Source: Dyadobacter soli
GTDB lineage: Bacteria > Bacteroidota > Bacteroidia > Cytophagales > Spirosomataceae
DNA length: 64,000 nt
Direction of reading: 5' to 3'
Assembly: GCF_900101885.1 (NCBI RefSeq)
Contig: NZ_FNAN01000001.1
Span: 62,001 to 126,000 of the forward strand
The position numbers and the translations under genes are program-made. Position 1 is the first letter of the stretch; every line of letters begins with the position of its first letter. The notes under the pieces were generated by a model. The model worked only from the letters and a program-made list of their open reading frames with translations. It was not told the origin of the DNA and searched no databases. Below are positions 35,088 through 43,508 of the stretch, one piece after another.

Positions 35088-36119
35088 TCAATTTGCTTCG
35101 AAAGTAATGCCTGTCATTTGCTCGCTCAATGTCCAAAGCCTCCGGGCATTGTCCGGGTCGATGGAGTAGGGTTTCACGCCCCGCAGCGTGAGCGGCTCAT
35201 CATAGCGGTGCCCGATGTTGCCGTTATCGATTTCCGCGACTTCTGCATTTTCGCAGTATAACCCGCCTAATCCTCCCAGTTGCGGGCTGGTTGCACACCA
35301 AACAGTGGTTGCAGCACCTTGTGGAATGCTTTTCAGCTTCCGCGCCACTTCCGGGAAAATGTTTCCATGGGCATCATGTGTGCCCATTTGCTGAAAAAGT
35401 GCCATCGGTGCGACGCGGCCCAGGTCAGTACCATTCACAGAGCCCGGGTGCAGCGAGAATGCACGCACGCCGAATGCTTTTCCGCGCCGGTCGAGCTCCA
35501 CGGCGAAGAGGTTGTTGGCCGTTTTCGATTGCCCGTAACCCGCCAGCGTCTCATATTCCCTGTGCTCGGAGTTGGGGTCTTCAAAATCAAATGGCGCGAT
35601 ATGGTGACCAAATGACGAAACGCTCACTATCCTTGCGTTACCGGCTTGTTTCAAAGCTGGCCAAAGCCTTGCTGTCAGCTGAAAATGCCCCAGGTGATTA
35701 GTCGAAAGCTGCGATTCGTAGCCGCGCGCGTCGCGTTGGAGCGGTACCCACATAATGCCTGCATTGTTTACCAATATATCCAGCGAACGGCCGCTTTCCA
35801 AGAATTTCCGGGCAAAATTGTCTATCGAAGCCGGGTCCATGAGATCGAGGGACTCGACGGTCGTGTTGGAAATGCCCGTGACGTTGCGTGCGGCTTTGGC
35901 CAGATCGCGGGCCGGTACAATCACTTGCGCACCTGCCTCCGCGAATGTCTTCACGGTTTCCAGCCCAATGCCCGCATAGCCGCCTGTCACGATAATGGTT
36001 TTGCCGGTAAGATCAATGCCTCTGATCACATCTGCTGCGGTAGAAAACGCATCGAAACCTGACGCAATCGGCTGTTGGTAAGCGTTTGATTGAACGGAAG
36101 TTATTGTTGAATGTTCCAT
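35088..36119 (-). CDS. extended SDR oxidoreductase (retinol dehydrogenase-like)
   Basis: A 343-residue SDR with an N-terminal extension before the fold. It shows the cofactor motif TGGYAGIG, NNAG (ILVNNAGIM), catalytic Ser in VSVSSFG and YGQSK with Tyr and Lys. The C-terminal region (YSIDPDNARRLWTLSEQMTGI) is longer than in classical SDRs and is typical of WWOX/retinol dehydrogenase-like bacterial members. It is co-transcribed with the AraC-type gene, which probably controls it. The substrate is unknown. Confidence 0.88.
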   Translation of the reverse strand: MEHSTITSVQSNAYQQPIASGFDAFSTAADVIRGIDLTGKTIIVTGGYAGIGLETVKTFAEAGAQVIVPARDLAKAARNVTGISNTTVESLDLMDPASIDNFARKFLESGRSLDILVNNAGIMWVPLQRDARGYESQLSTNHLGHFQLTARLWPALKQAGNARIVSVSSFGHHIAPFDFEDPNSEHREYETLAGYGQSKTANNLFAVELDRRGKAFGVRAFSLHPGSVNGTDLGRVAPMALFQQMGTHDAHGNIFPEVARKLKSIPQGAATTVWCATSPQLGGLGGLYCENAEVAEIDNGNIGHRYDEPLTLRGVKPYSIDPDNARRLWTLSEQMTGITFEAN

Positions 36120-36172
36120 AAAAATTTATTTGTTTTGAATGGGACAAAATTAGGCTGGGGGGCTCGTGGAGG

Positions 36173-36209
36173 TTTTGTTTTAAAGACCGATTTTTTTTGT
36201 TTTAAAGAC
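36173..36209. promoter_or_regulatory. exact 15-bp direct repeats, candidate AraC-type operator
   Basis: TTTTGTTTTAAAGAC occurs at 36173-36187 and 36195-36209, 22 bp apart or about two helical turns. It lies between the SDR-AraC operon and the divergent GH43 gene. A weaker TTTGTTTT match occurs near 36129. The spacing and placement suit an AraC-family dimer; the target is inferred. Confidence 0.6.
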
Positions 36210-36259
36210 ATCCGCTATCTTATCGCGACAAATCATTTGCCTCAGCTACCATCGATACC

Positions 36260-37267
36260 ATGATCCTGCCCTTTTTCAAACCGCTTTTGCATGCATGCGC
36301 CGTAATCTTATGCATCACCGGCGCCGCGCTCGCGCAGAATGCTTCGCCAGTGATAAAAACCGACGTGCCGCTGGACTCGATCCGTTTGAGCGACCCGTTT
36401 ATTATGGCCGACAAGCCTTCCCAAACCTACTATATGACGGGTACCGGCGGTAAGCTCTGGAAAAGCAGGGACCTCAAAAAATGGACGGGCCCGTTTACCG
36501 TAGCACAAACCGACCCGAAATCATGGATGGGCCCGACGCCGATGATCTGGGCCGCTGAATTGCACGCGCATAATGGCAAATATTACTACTTCGCGACTTT
36601 TACCAACAAGGCCGTCAAACTAGGCGAAGGCCTGGAACGGCGCGCATGCCACGTGCTCGTGAGCGATCGACCGGAGGGGCCGTATGTGCCTATGAAGGAT
36701 TCGACTTATCTGCCGGCAGATAAACTTACATTGGACGCCACGCTCTGGACGGATACCGATGGTAAGCCTTACATGATTTTCTGTCACGAATGGCTTCAAA
36801 ATGACAATGGTACCGTAGAGAAAATTGCATTGAAACCGGATTTCAGCGGTACCACCGGTGCCCCAACGCTGCTGTTTCGTGCCAGCGACTCGCCTTGGAG
36901 CCGCGAAAAAAACAAGGATGGTTCCGACCGTCCCAACAAAGTGACGGACGGCCCCTGGGTATTCCGCACCAAAACGGGCAAGCTGGGTATGCTATGGACG
37001 AGCTGGATTTATGATGTTTACACGCAAGGCGTAGCCTATTCCCCAAGCGGCACGCTCGATGGCCCATGGATTCAGGAAAAAGACCCGATCACGCCTCCCA
37101 ACTTCGGGCATGGCATGTTGTTCCGCACATTCGACGGGAAGCTGCTGATGTCCATTCACAGCCACAGGAGCATAAATGGCCGGACGATACGCTATCCGAA
37201 GCTGTTCGAGGTGGATGATTCAGGGGATAAGCTCGTACTAGGAAGGCAGCTGACTGACGGTCAATAA
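36260..37267 (+). CDS. secreted GH43-like glycosidase with Asp at the acid position
   Basis: A 335-residue enzyme with a signal peptide (ACAVILCITGAALAQ) and a single five-bladed propeller. Asp45 (LSDPFIM) and Asp159 (LTLDATLW) match the base and the pKa modulator. At the usual acid site (EGP in most GH43) the sequence reads VTDGPWV, so the expected Glu is Asp230. I believe DGP occurs in a subset of Bacteroidota GH43 proteins, so this may be a subfamily trait rather than a defect. Its promoter region holds the 15-bp direct repeats. Confidence 0.8.
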   Translation: MILPFFKPLLHACAVILCITGAALAQNASPVIKTDVPLDSIRLSDPFIMADKPSQTYYMTGTGGKLWKSRDLKKWTGPFTVAQTDPKSWMGPTPMIWAAELHAHNGKYYYFATFTNKAVKLGEGLERRACHVLVSDRPEGPYVPMKDSTYLPADKLTLDATLWTDTDGKPYMIFCHEWLQNDNGTVEKIALKPDFSGTTGAPTLLFRASDSPWSREKNKDGSDRPNKVTDGPWVFRTKTGKLGMLWTSWIYDVYTQGVAYSPSGTLDGPWIQEKDPITPPNFGHGMLFRTFDGKLLMSIHSHRSINGRTIRYPKLFEVDDSGDKLVLGRQLTDGQ

Positions 37268-37321
37268 TTGCTGGCATCCGGCAAGTAATCGGATTCCCGG
37301 TCGGACCTGGGGAGCGTTTAA

Positions 37322-37337
37322 TTTGGGTTAAACCAAA
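37322..37337. promoter_or_regulatory. 16-bp palindrome upstream of acidic protein gene
   Basis: TTTGGGTTAAACCAAA is a palindrome with a single mismatched pair and ends 12 bases before the ATG at 37350. It could be an operator or part of the leader. Confidence 0.35.
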
Positions 37338-37349
37338 ATAACACCTCCC

Positions 37350-37775
37350 ATGCTCGAAGTTGTAATATTCCTGGCCATTATTTCCTTGGTACTGCTTTTT
37401 CTCCGCGCCGGCAGGCAGAACACAGTTGTTTACCGTAGAAAGACCGCTTCACCCGACAGCGGATATTCCATTAGCGATCATTCGGCCGCTGCCGGCTCGC
37501 CTGTTTCATCTGATTTTTATAGCGACAATGGGGCATCAGCTGGCTACACTGGTCAGGAGGCACTGGCCTTTGGCGGCGGAGAGTACGGCGGAGGCGGTGC
37601 GGGTGATTCCTATGACATAGCTGCCGGCGATTCGTTCGGCGTCGATCAGAATATTTATGACACTGTCGGAGGAGATTTTGGCTCCACCGATTGCGATTCG
37701 GGGACGAATGATTCCGGAAGCGACGATTCGTGTTCCGACTCATCGGGCGACAGTTCCAGTTGTTCCAATGACTAA
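37350..37775 (+). CDS. membrane-anchored acidic, Gly/Ser/Asp-rich protein
   Basis: A 141-residue protein with an N-terminal hydrophobic helix (VVIFLAIISLVLLFL) followed by a short basic segment (YRRKT) and a low-complexity tail. The tail has a Gly stretch (AFGGGEYGGGGAGDSYD) and ends in an Asp/Ser/Cys-rich run (SGSDDSCSDSSGDSSSC) with four cysteines. The tail is strongly acidic and probably disordered; it might bind metal. I recognise no family. A very basic small protein is encoded 178 bases downstream. Confidence 0.65.
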   Translation: MLEVVIFLAIISLVLLFLRAGRQNTVVYRRKTASPDSGYSISDHSAAAGSPVSSDFYSDNGASAGYTGQEALAFGGGEYGGGGAGDSYDIAAGDSFGVDQNIYDTVGGDFGSTDCDSGTNDSGSDDSCSDSSGDSSSCSND

Positions 37776-37867
37776 AATTCTGCCGCTGGTCAATGGGTTG
37801 ATCTTAACACTTTTTCGCGTATTTCTGCTTGGGCAGTTTTACTGATCATTTCCAGTAGGGTAATTGA

Positions 37868-37913
37868 GGCAGCTCCACCGCGGCAGTTCCACTGGGGCAG
37901 CTCCACTGGGGCA
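37868..37913. repeat. 14-bp tandem repeat, 3.3 copies
   Basis: GGCAGCTCCACCGC, GGCAGTTCCACTGG and GGCAGCTCCACTGG follow with an exact 14-bp period and a final GGCA. The array lies 40 bases before the start of the small basic protein gene. Confidence 0.8.
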
Positions 37914-37953
37914 CAGATATTGACATGCTGTTTTCTCAAAACAAAAACAGGCT

Positions 37954-38133
37954 ATGTCAACAACTAAAAAGAAGGGAACGGTGAAGCGGAACAAGCTGGG
38001 CGTTAAAAATTCGCTCGTTAACAATATCAACGCCCGCAAAAAGAAGGGGAAATCGCGTTCCAAAAACAAAAAGACGGTGAGTAAAAAGTCGTACTCCGCC
38101 ATGAAAAAGAATTGGGGAAAGAAGAAGCGTTAG
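37954..38133 (+). CDS. 59-residue Lys/Arg-rich basic protein
   Basis: ATG at 37954 to TAG at 38131-38133. The product is extremely basic (segments INARKKKGKSRSKNKKTVSKK and MKKNWGKKKR) with no acidic residue that I can find. The shape suits a nucleic-acid-binding or ribosome-associated small protein. The central phrase RKKKGxSRSKxxxTVSKKxY recalls small conserved proteins of Bacteroidota that I have seen without an assigned function; this is memory, not a search. It stands between the acidic protein and a small secreted protein. Confidence 0.7.
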   Translation: MSTTKKKGTVKRNKLGVKNSLVNNINARKKKGKSRSKNKKTVSKKSYSAMKKNWGKKKR

Positions 38134-38225
38134 GGCGTTTTAGCGGCGGGCAGCAGATTCACCGAAATCCGGGCTTGCCCGCATTGAAAATTTTGGTATT
38201 AAATAAATAACAAATTGAAAAAATA

Positions 38226-38271
38226 TTATTGTCTTTAATATAGACAATAAATAAACTCTTCTTTACCTTTG
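38226..38271 (+). promoter_or_regulatory. promoter with overlapping 9-bp inverted repeat
   Basis: TACCTTTG (38264-38271) is a consensus -7 box 29 bases before the ATG at 38301. A perfect inverted repeat TTATTGTCT/AGACAATAA (38226-38234 and 38242-38250) covers the -33 region, a typical operator position. Confidence 0.6.
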
Positions 38272-38300
38272 TCTTAGTCTTCACCAAAAACTTATTGACT

Positions 38301-38678
38301 ATGAGAAGGGTTAGCTCTATTCTAATGATTCTGTGCCTGCTCGGCGCGGTTTGTACAAGTATTGCGCAAACAGCCGATGCGGATTTTTTTGCCGGTAAAT
38401 GGGAGATTACCGTTTTCGGGACACCCAATGGCGACGCCAAGCTCGTTGCCGACCTCGCCCGTACCGACGGCAAGCTCAGTGGCCAAATCACCAACGCGAC
38501 CGACCCCAGCGCCGAGAAGATAGCCATTACCAGCATCGACGAAGCGGCCGACAAAATAACCATCGGCTTCTCCGCCCAAGGCTACGATGTCACGCTCGAT
38601 CTCTCGAAAGTCGATGACGATAATTTGAAAGGAAGTATGATGGGGATGTTTGACGCTTCGGCGAAAAGGGCGAAATGA
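38301..38678 (+). CDS. small secreted hypothetical protein
   Basis: A 125-residue protein with a signal peptide (LMILCLLGAVCTSIAQ). The mature part is a predicted small beta barrel or sandwich with repeating strand pairs (GKWEITVFGTPNGDAKLVADLARTDGKLSGQIT; DKITIGFSAQGYDVTLDLSK). This pattern is common among Bacteroidota secreted proteins of unknown role. The ATG at 38301 is preferred over a TTG two codons upstream. A promoter with an overlapping inverted repeat suggests tight control. Confidence 0.75.
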   Translation: MRRVSSILMILCLLGAVCTSIAQTADADFFAGKWEITVFGTPNGDAKLVADLARTDGKLSGQITNATDPSAEKIAITSIDEAADKITIGFSAQGYDVTLDLSKVDDDNLKGSMMGMFDASAKRAK

Positions 38679-38683
38679 CGGCT

Positions 38684-38922
38684 GACCGCCGACGGCCGAC
38701 CGCTGACCGCCGATGCGGTATGATGGACGATATGCGTGATGACCATGGACGATCGACCATTTTAATATGGATTCACATGTCGAGAAGACCCATGGTCCAT
38801 CGTCGGCGGTCCATGGTCTTTTTGCATTGTTGCATTCACGTTCCATCACAGCCAATCGCCGCAGGCGCGAGAAAATCGGCGGTCGGCGGTCGGTGGTCCG
38901 CGGTCAGCGGTCACCCAAACAC
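38684..38922. repeat. inverted GACCGCCGA/TCGGCGGTC low-complexity repeats
   Basis: Degenerate repeats of GACCGCCGA-type (about 38686-38713) are mirrored by TCGGCGGTC/GGTCAGCGGTCA-type repeats (about 38877-38921). Between them CCATGGACGATCGACCAT faces ATGGTCCATCGTCGGCGG. The whole intergenic region between two convergent genes can fold back on itself. The far arm overlaps the last codons of the DKNYY gene. Confidence 0.65.
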
Positions 38923-39615
38923 CGGCTGAAACTGCATCATTGCCCGGAAAACGGGCTGGCCGGAATTGCTTTGAAAGCCGTCGCCATTGAACTTGTATAC
39001 GTGGCAGCGGTCGGTGAAAACACCGTTTCCGACATAATCGAAAGTATCGATATCTGCAACCCGATAGCCCTTGCCGTTGACGAATACCTTGTTGTGGTCT
39101 TTGTAGAACGTGGTTTTCTGCCACTTGCCGATGTACCTGAAATGCCCTGCGGCTTCGGAGATCACCTGGTCGTCGAAGTAGACGCGGTGGCTGTCTTTGC
39201 TCAGGCGTTCGTCGAGGCATTTGAAATTTCTGGCATCGGACGAAATCAGCTCATTCGCTTTGAAAACGTACCGGTCGTCACGGCCGAGATCGGTACCAAG
39301 AATTTGAAAATAGACAGGATTCGCTCCTGGAATGCTTTTACCCCGGAAATACACATTCTCGAAATCGCGTGCATAAAGTGAATGCGTGTGACGTGTTCCT
39401 GAGCCAGTGGTCAATACCTGGAACGTCCTGGCATTTGCATCGGGAATCACCGATTTGCGCCCGTCCTTTTCAGTATAGTAAACCAGTTTGTTCTCGATCT
39501 CATAAATGTCAAAGGATAGCGAAGGTGCGGACGATGGGGTGGCTGGGCGGAGCAGGAACAGGCTGGTAACGACAATGGTCAGGAAGACGGCGGTTATCAG
39601 GAGCAGGACTAGCAT
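38911..39615 (-). CDS. DKNYY-repeat family protein
   Basis: A 234-residue protein with an N-terminal membrane anchor (LLLITAVFLTIVVTSLFLL) and at least four repeats of the form YxKDxxxVYFxxxxIxxAxxxxFxxLG (YARDFENVYFRGKSI; GRDDRYVFKANELI; SKDSHRVYFDDQVI; YKDHNKVFVNGKGY). This is the DKNYY family, an envelope-facing repeat protein of unknown function. It is convergent with the small secreted protein, and a palindromic stretch lies between them. Confidence 0.82.
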   Translation of the reverse strand: MLVLLLITAVFLTIVVTSLFLLRPATPSSAPSLSFDIYEIENKLVYYTEKDGRKSVIPDANARTFQVLTTGSGTRHTHSLYARDFENVYFRGKSIPGANPVYFQILGTDLGRDDRYVFKANELISSDARNFKCLDERLSKDSHRVYFDDQVISEAAGHFRYIGKWQKTTFYKDHNKVFVNGKGYRVADIDTFDYVGNGVFTDRCHVYKFNGDGFQSNSGQPVFRAMMQFQPVFG

Positions 39616-39740
39616 GATGAGTTAGGATGAGGTTGAGTGTGATAAGGATTATTTTTCATGGCGTTGGGAATCGAGCCGCAAATGTGCGTATCGGAGCAAG
39701 TAACGTCCATTTTTAATGAGGTAACGGTAACTATCGGCTA

Positions 39741-39833
39741 TTTACCGGTAAATCAATGAGTATCCGGCATTATACAAAACCTCATTTCAGCCATTCTGAG
39801 GCACTTCCAGGTTTTTACCGATAAATAAATGAG
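39741..39833. repeat. 20-bp direct repeats upstream of the LytS-type sensor
   Basis: TTTACCGGTAAATCAATGAG (39741-39760) and TTTACCGATAAATAAATGAG (39814-39833) differ at two positions and are 73 bp apart. The first contains the perfect palindrome TTTACCGGTAAA. They lie within 160 bp upstream of the sensor kinase start and may be binding sites for its LytTR partner. Confidence 0.5.
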
Positions 39834-39899
39834 CTAGTACAGTTGTATGGAATTGACGTATTTGGACTGGATATCGCAGATATTGAGTGCGAATCGTCA

Positions 39900-42800
39900 A
39901 TGAAAATCCTGTCGGCAGTGATGCGCTTCTTTAAAAAGCTGGTTTTTGTGCTATCCCTTATACTCTGCTTGTTGAGCGGACGTCTCGGGGCACAAACGCT
40001 GTTTCAGAATATCCGCTGGCAGGATGGCCTCAGCGCCAAGCAAATCAGGTGTTTATACAAAGATCCTTCCGGCTTCTTGTGGATCGGTACTTCCGCCGGG
40101 CTTGACCGTTACGACGGGGCGGTAGTACAACGTTATCATGATACGAATGGCGGGCAGAAGCATTTTGTGAATGCGATTCTACCCTTCAAAGGCGAAGACA
40201 CACTTATAATAGGATTGCGGAGGGGCGTTCTGCTATTTGATAAGAAGAACGGTAGGTTCTCACGTGATGCCCGGTTTGAAGCACTCGCCCAAAAGTACAT
40301 CGTAAGAATTCGCGCCGACGGGCAGGGGCGTATCTGGATCGGTACATCCGACGGACTTTATTTATACGATCATCAAAAACTGCAATCGATCACAGAAGCA
40401 ATTCCCGAAGCCCGCAAATTCGATTTTTCGCGTTTTCAACTCACCTGCATGACCTACGATACGCTGCGTAGCGGATTGTGGGTAGGAGGAAACAGGCCGT
40501 TTTTTGTGGATTGTAAAGCAAACAAGGTTTATTTCAAAGGTAATAATGTGCTGAAAAGTCCATTGCTGGAATCGGAGCATGTGAATGCGATTGCGCTGGA
40601 CCGCCATGGTAATGTATGGTACGGCTGCGATACCGAACCTTCGCTCAACTACTGGCATTACCGAACCGGTAAGCTCGACAAATATTATGAGCTCGACGGC
40701 AAGATGATCGGCGAGGGGTGCAACTTTCTATTTATCGACTCCCAGGATCGGCTTTGGGTTTCAACCTGGCTTTTCGCCGCCTTTTTGAAAGAACCGGGAC
40801 AGCCATTTCGTAAATTGGAATATAGTCAGGATCAGGCGTATACGATCGCGTACGGGCATTTCCGCGACGCCATTTCGGATAAGCAGGGCAATGTGTGGCT
40901 TGGTACGATCAATGGTGTGAGTAAAACATTACCTCGTGACCCCATCGAGGCCATTTATAAACTGCCCAGTTTCGAGTTTTTTCTGGAAACCAGTTTTGCT
41001 CACGCCAATTCCATCACCATTGATGACAAGACGATCATCGCGTGCAAGGAGGATGGTGTAGTGTTCTATAACACCGCGGACCGCACTTACCGCAAGTACC
41101 TTACGCCCAGCAAAAGGCTGCGGAACAACCGGGCCGTCATGACTGCCAAGGTAGGTGATACCTGGTGGTTTGCCGGTTTCGACGGCATTTATTCCCTTGC
41201 GCCGGGGCAAACGGTTTTGCAGCGTTTCGATCAGATGAAAAAAGGGCTGCCGTCGTATGAAGCGCCGTTTGTGTTCGTGGACAAGCAAGGTAATATCTGG
41301 TTCGAGATCGATGGCGATGCATATTACCGTTATAATCCGGTCACGAAAGTTTGCGTCCGGTTCGACGGTACCGATCCGCGGTATGGCCTTTTTCAATTTG
41401 CTAATTCACAGGCATTTGTCCTGCTTTCCAACGGCGACATTCTTTTCGCGGTCCAGGGAAAGGGATTGTTACGATATGATCACGCGGCGGGTCGCTTTAA
41501 CGCCCTCACTACGCCTGAACTAGCCGATGAGCATCTATATGCCATGCGGCAGAGCAAGACAGGCGACATCTGGGCGGCGTCGACAGCCAACGGATTGATG
41601 AAAATCGACCCCAATGGCAGAGTGCTCAATACCATTAGTACCAAAAACGGATTGCCATATGATCAGGTTTCGTCACTCGACATTGATAATAACGGTGTTG
41701 TGTGGGCGGCCACGCGCGAGGGATTGGCGGCTTACGATCCTGTTAGCAATAATGTCAGCAAAGTAGAACTCGATTTGGGTAAGACCTTGCAGGATTACTG
41801 GAACTATGTAACCGTGGCGGGAGGCAAGATTTATGCGGTAATGCTCGACCACGTGGTGGTAATCAACCCGCTGCATTTCGCTTCCGTTCCCGTTCAGAAA
41901 CCACCTGCCATCACTTCTGTGAAAGTTTTCGGGCAGGAGCGGATCAGGGGACTCACAGGGGGCCTGCTGGAATTGAACCCGGACGAGTCGTTTGTGACAT
42001 TCCAGTACGCATCGCTGAGTCACCGGGACATTCCTTCGCTGCAATACAGTTATCAACTGGTCGGATTGGACGACGATTGGGTGCCGGCCGGCCGTAACAT
42101 TATTGCTTCCTATACCGGCCTGCTTCCAGGCGATTACGTTTTCAGGGTGAGGAGTACCGATGAGAATGGTCGTTGGATGAAGGCAGCAGAAACCCTCAAA
42201 ATTCGGGTGCTTCCCCATTGGTGGCAGACCTGGTGGTTTGTGTTCGCCTGCGTGCTTGCTGCTCTCGGAGTCCTGTATTGGATTTATCATCTTTATAATA
42301 AAAGACTGAGGAAAAAAGACCTCGAGGACACGATCGAATATTTTGCGAACAGCGTATATGGGGATAATTCCGTGAACGAAATATGCTGGGACATTGCCCG
42401 TAACTGCATTTCCAAATTGCATTTTGAAGATTGTGTGGTTTACCTATTGGATAAAGAAAGTGGGAAACTGATTCAGAAAGCGGCATACGGGCCTAAAAGT
42501 CCGAAGGAATATGAAATCCTTAACCCGATCGAAATTGCGGTTGGAGAGGGAATTGTGGGAGCGGCAGCGGCAACAGGCACATCGCAGATTATCGGGGATA
42601 CATCCAAAGACCCGCGCTACATTATCGACGATCAGGCGAGGGCGTCGGAACTGGCAGTGCCTATTCTTCACGAAGGGCAGGTGATCGGCGTCATCGATTC
42701 CGAACATCCGCGTAAGAATTTTTACAATTACGGCCACGTTCGTGCGATCTCGACGATCGCCGCCATCAGCGCCAATAAAATTACCGAAGCGATGGCCCGC

Positions 42801-43505
42801 GCGCAGGCGGAGCGGCAGGAAATTATGTTGCTGCGGATCAATAAAATGCTCGCGGAGAGCCAGCTAATGGCCTTGCGGGCGCAGATGAACCCGCATTTTA
42901 TTTTTAACTGCCTGAACAGCATTCAGGAATGCATCGTCACCCAAAAATATGCCGAAGCGAGCAGGTACCTCAACAAATTCGCCAAGCTGTTCAGGCTGGT
43001 ACTCAACAATTCCGGCCGCAACCTCATCACGATTGCGGAGGAACGGGATGTTCTCGAACTCTATCTCGAACTGGAATTGCTGCGTTTCGGAGGCGGGTTT
43101 TCCTATTGCATCGACATCGATCTCGAGTTAGAGGACGATTATGTGCGGTTGCCTTCCATGCTGCTGCAACCTTTCGTGGAGAACGGTTTATGGCATGGAT
43201 TAATGCATAAGCAAGGCGAAAGGCATATGAATATCAGGTTTTTCCTGATCGGGCCGGAGCTGTTTGCGTGTGAAATCGAGGACAATGGCATCGGCCGGAA
43301 AAAATCGGCGGAAATCAGGGCAAATTCCTCGCGGACGCGGGAACACGAATCACGCGGAATTCGTATCTGTGAGGACCGGATCGACGTCCTTGCCCGCCAG
43401 GGCAACCATGCCAGCCTGGAAGTGGTCGACCGGTACGATGCCGACGGCAATCCGGCGGGAACGCTTGTCAGAATAGAATTATCTACCTACTTATATCAGA
43501 CATAG
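39900..43505 (+). CDS. propeller-type LytS-like sensor kinase (Reg_prop, Y_Y_Y, GAF, His_kinase)
   Basis: A membrane sensor of about 1201 residues. A signal peptide or anchor (FVLSLILCLLSGRLGAQ) leads to a two-bladed periplasmic propeller of Reg_prop repeats (GFLWIGTSAGLDRYD, GRIWIGTSDGLYLYD and many more to about residue 640), then a Y_Y_Y domain (SLQYSYQLVGLDDDWVPAG) and one membrane helix near 775-800. Inside lie a GAF domain (about 830-975; VVYLLDKESGKLIQKAAYG) and a LytS-type His_kinase with His999 in QMNPHFIFNCLNS, plus a GHKL ATPase end (LLQPFVENGLWHGL, DNGIGRKKS). This combines the periplasmic sensor of hybrid two-component systems with a LytS kinase. The ATG at 39900 is chosen for the signal peptide. 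Its LytTR partner starts 3 bases downstream. Confidence 0.92.
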   Translation: MKILSAVMRFFKKLVFVLSLILCLLSGRLGAQTLFQNIRWQDGLSAKQIRCLYKDPSGFLWIGTSAGLDRYDGAVVQRYHDTNGGQKHFVNAILPFKGEDTLIIGLRRGVLLFDKKNGRFSRDARFEALAQKYIVRIRADGQGRIWIGTSDGLYLYDHQKLQSITEAIPEARKFDFSRFQLTCMTYDTLRSGLWVGGNRPFFVDCKANKVYFKGNNVLKSPLLESEHVNAIALDRHGNVWYGCDTEPSLNYWHYRTGKLDKYYELDGKMIGEGCNFLFIDSQDRLWVSTWLFAAFLKEPGQPFRKLEYSQDQAYTIAYGHFRDAISDKQGNVWLGTINGVSKTLPRDPIEAIYKLPSFEFFLETSFAHANSITIDDKTIIACKEDGVVFYNTADRTYRKYLTPSKRLRNNRAVMTAKVGDTWWFAGFDGIYSLAPGQTVLQRFDQMKKGLPSYEAPFVFVDKQGNIWFEIDGDAYYRYNPVTKVCVRFDGTDPRYGLFQFANSQAFVLLSNGDILFAVQGKGLLRYDHAAGRFNALTTPELADEHLYAMRQSKTGDIWAASTANGLMKIDPNGRVLNTISTKNGLPYDQVSSLDIDNNGVVWAATREGLAAYDPVSNNVSKVELDLGKTLQDYWNYVTVAGGKIYAVMLDHVVVINPLHFASVPVQKPPAITSVKVFGQERIRGLTGGLLELNPDESFVTFQYASLSHRDIPSLQYSYQLVGLDDDWVPAGRNIIASYTGLLPGDYVFRVRSTDENGRWMKAAETLKIRVLPHWWQTWWFVFACVLAALGVLYWIYHLYNKRLRKKDLEDTIEYFANSVYGDNSVNEICWDIARNCISKLHFEDCVVYLLDKESGKLIQKAAYGPKSPKEYEILNPIEIAVGEGIVGAAAATGTSQIIGDTSKDPRYIIDDQARASELAVPILHEGQVIGVIDSEHPRKNFYNYGHVRAISTIAAISANKITEAMARAQAERQEIMLLRINKMLAESQLMALRAQMNPHFIFNCLNSIQECIVTQKYAEASRYLNKFAKLFRLVLNNSGRNLITIAEERDVLELYLELELLRFGGGFSYCIDIDLELEDDYVRLPSMLLQPFVENGLWHGLMHKQGERHMNIRFFLIGPELFACEIEDNGIGRKKSAEIRANSSRTREHESRGIRICEDRIDVLARQGNHASLEVVDRYDADGNPAGTLVRIELSTYLYQT

Positions 43506-43508
43506 ACA

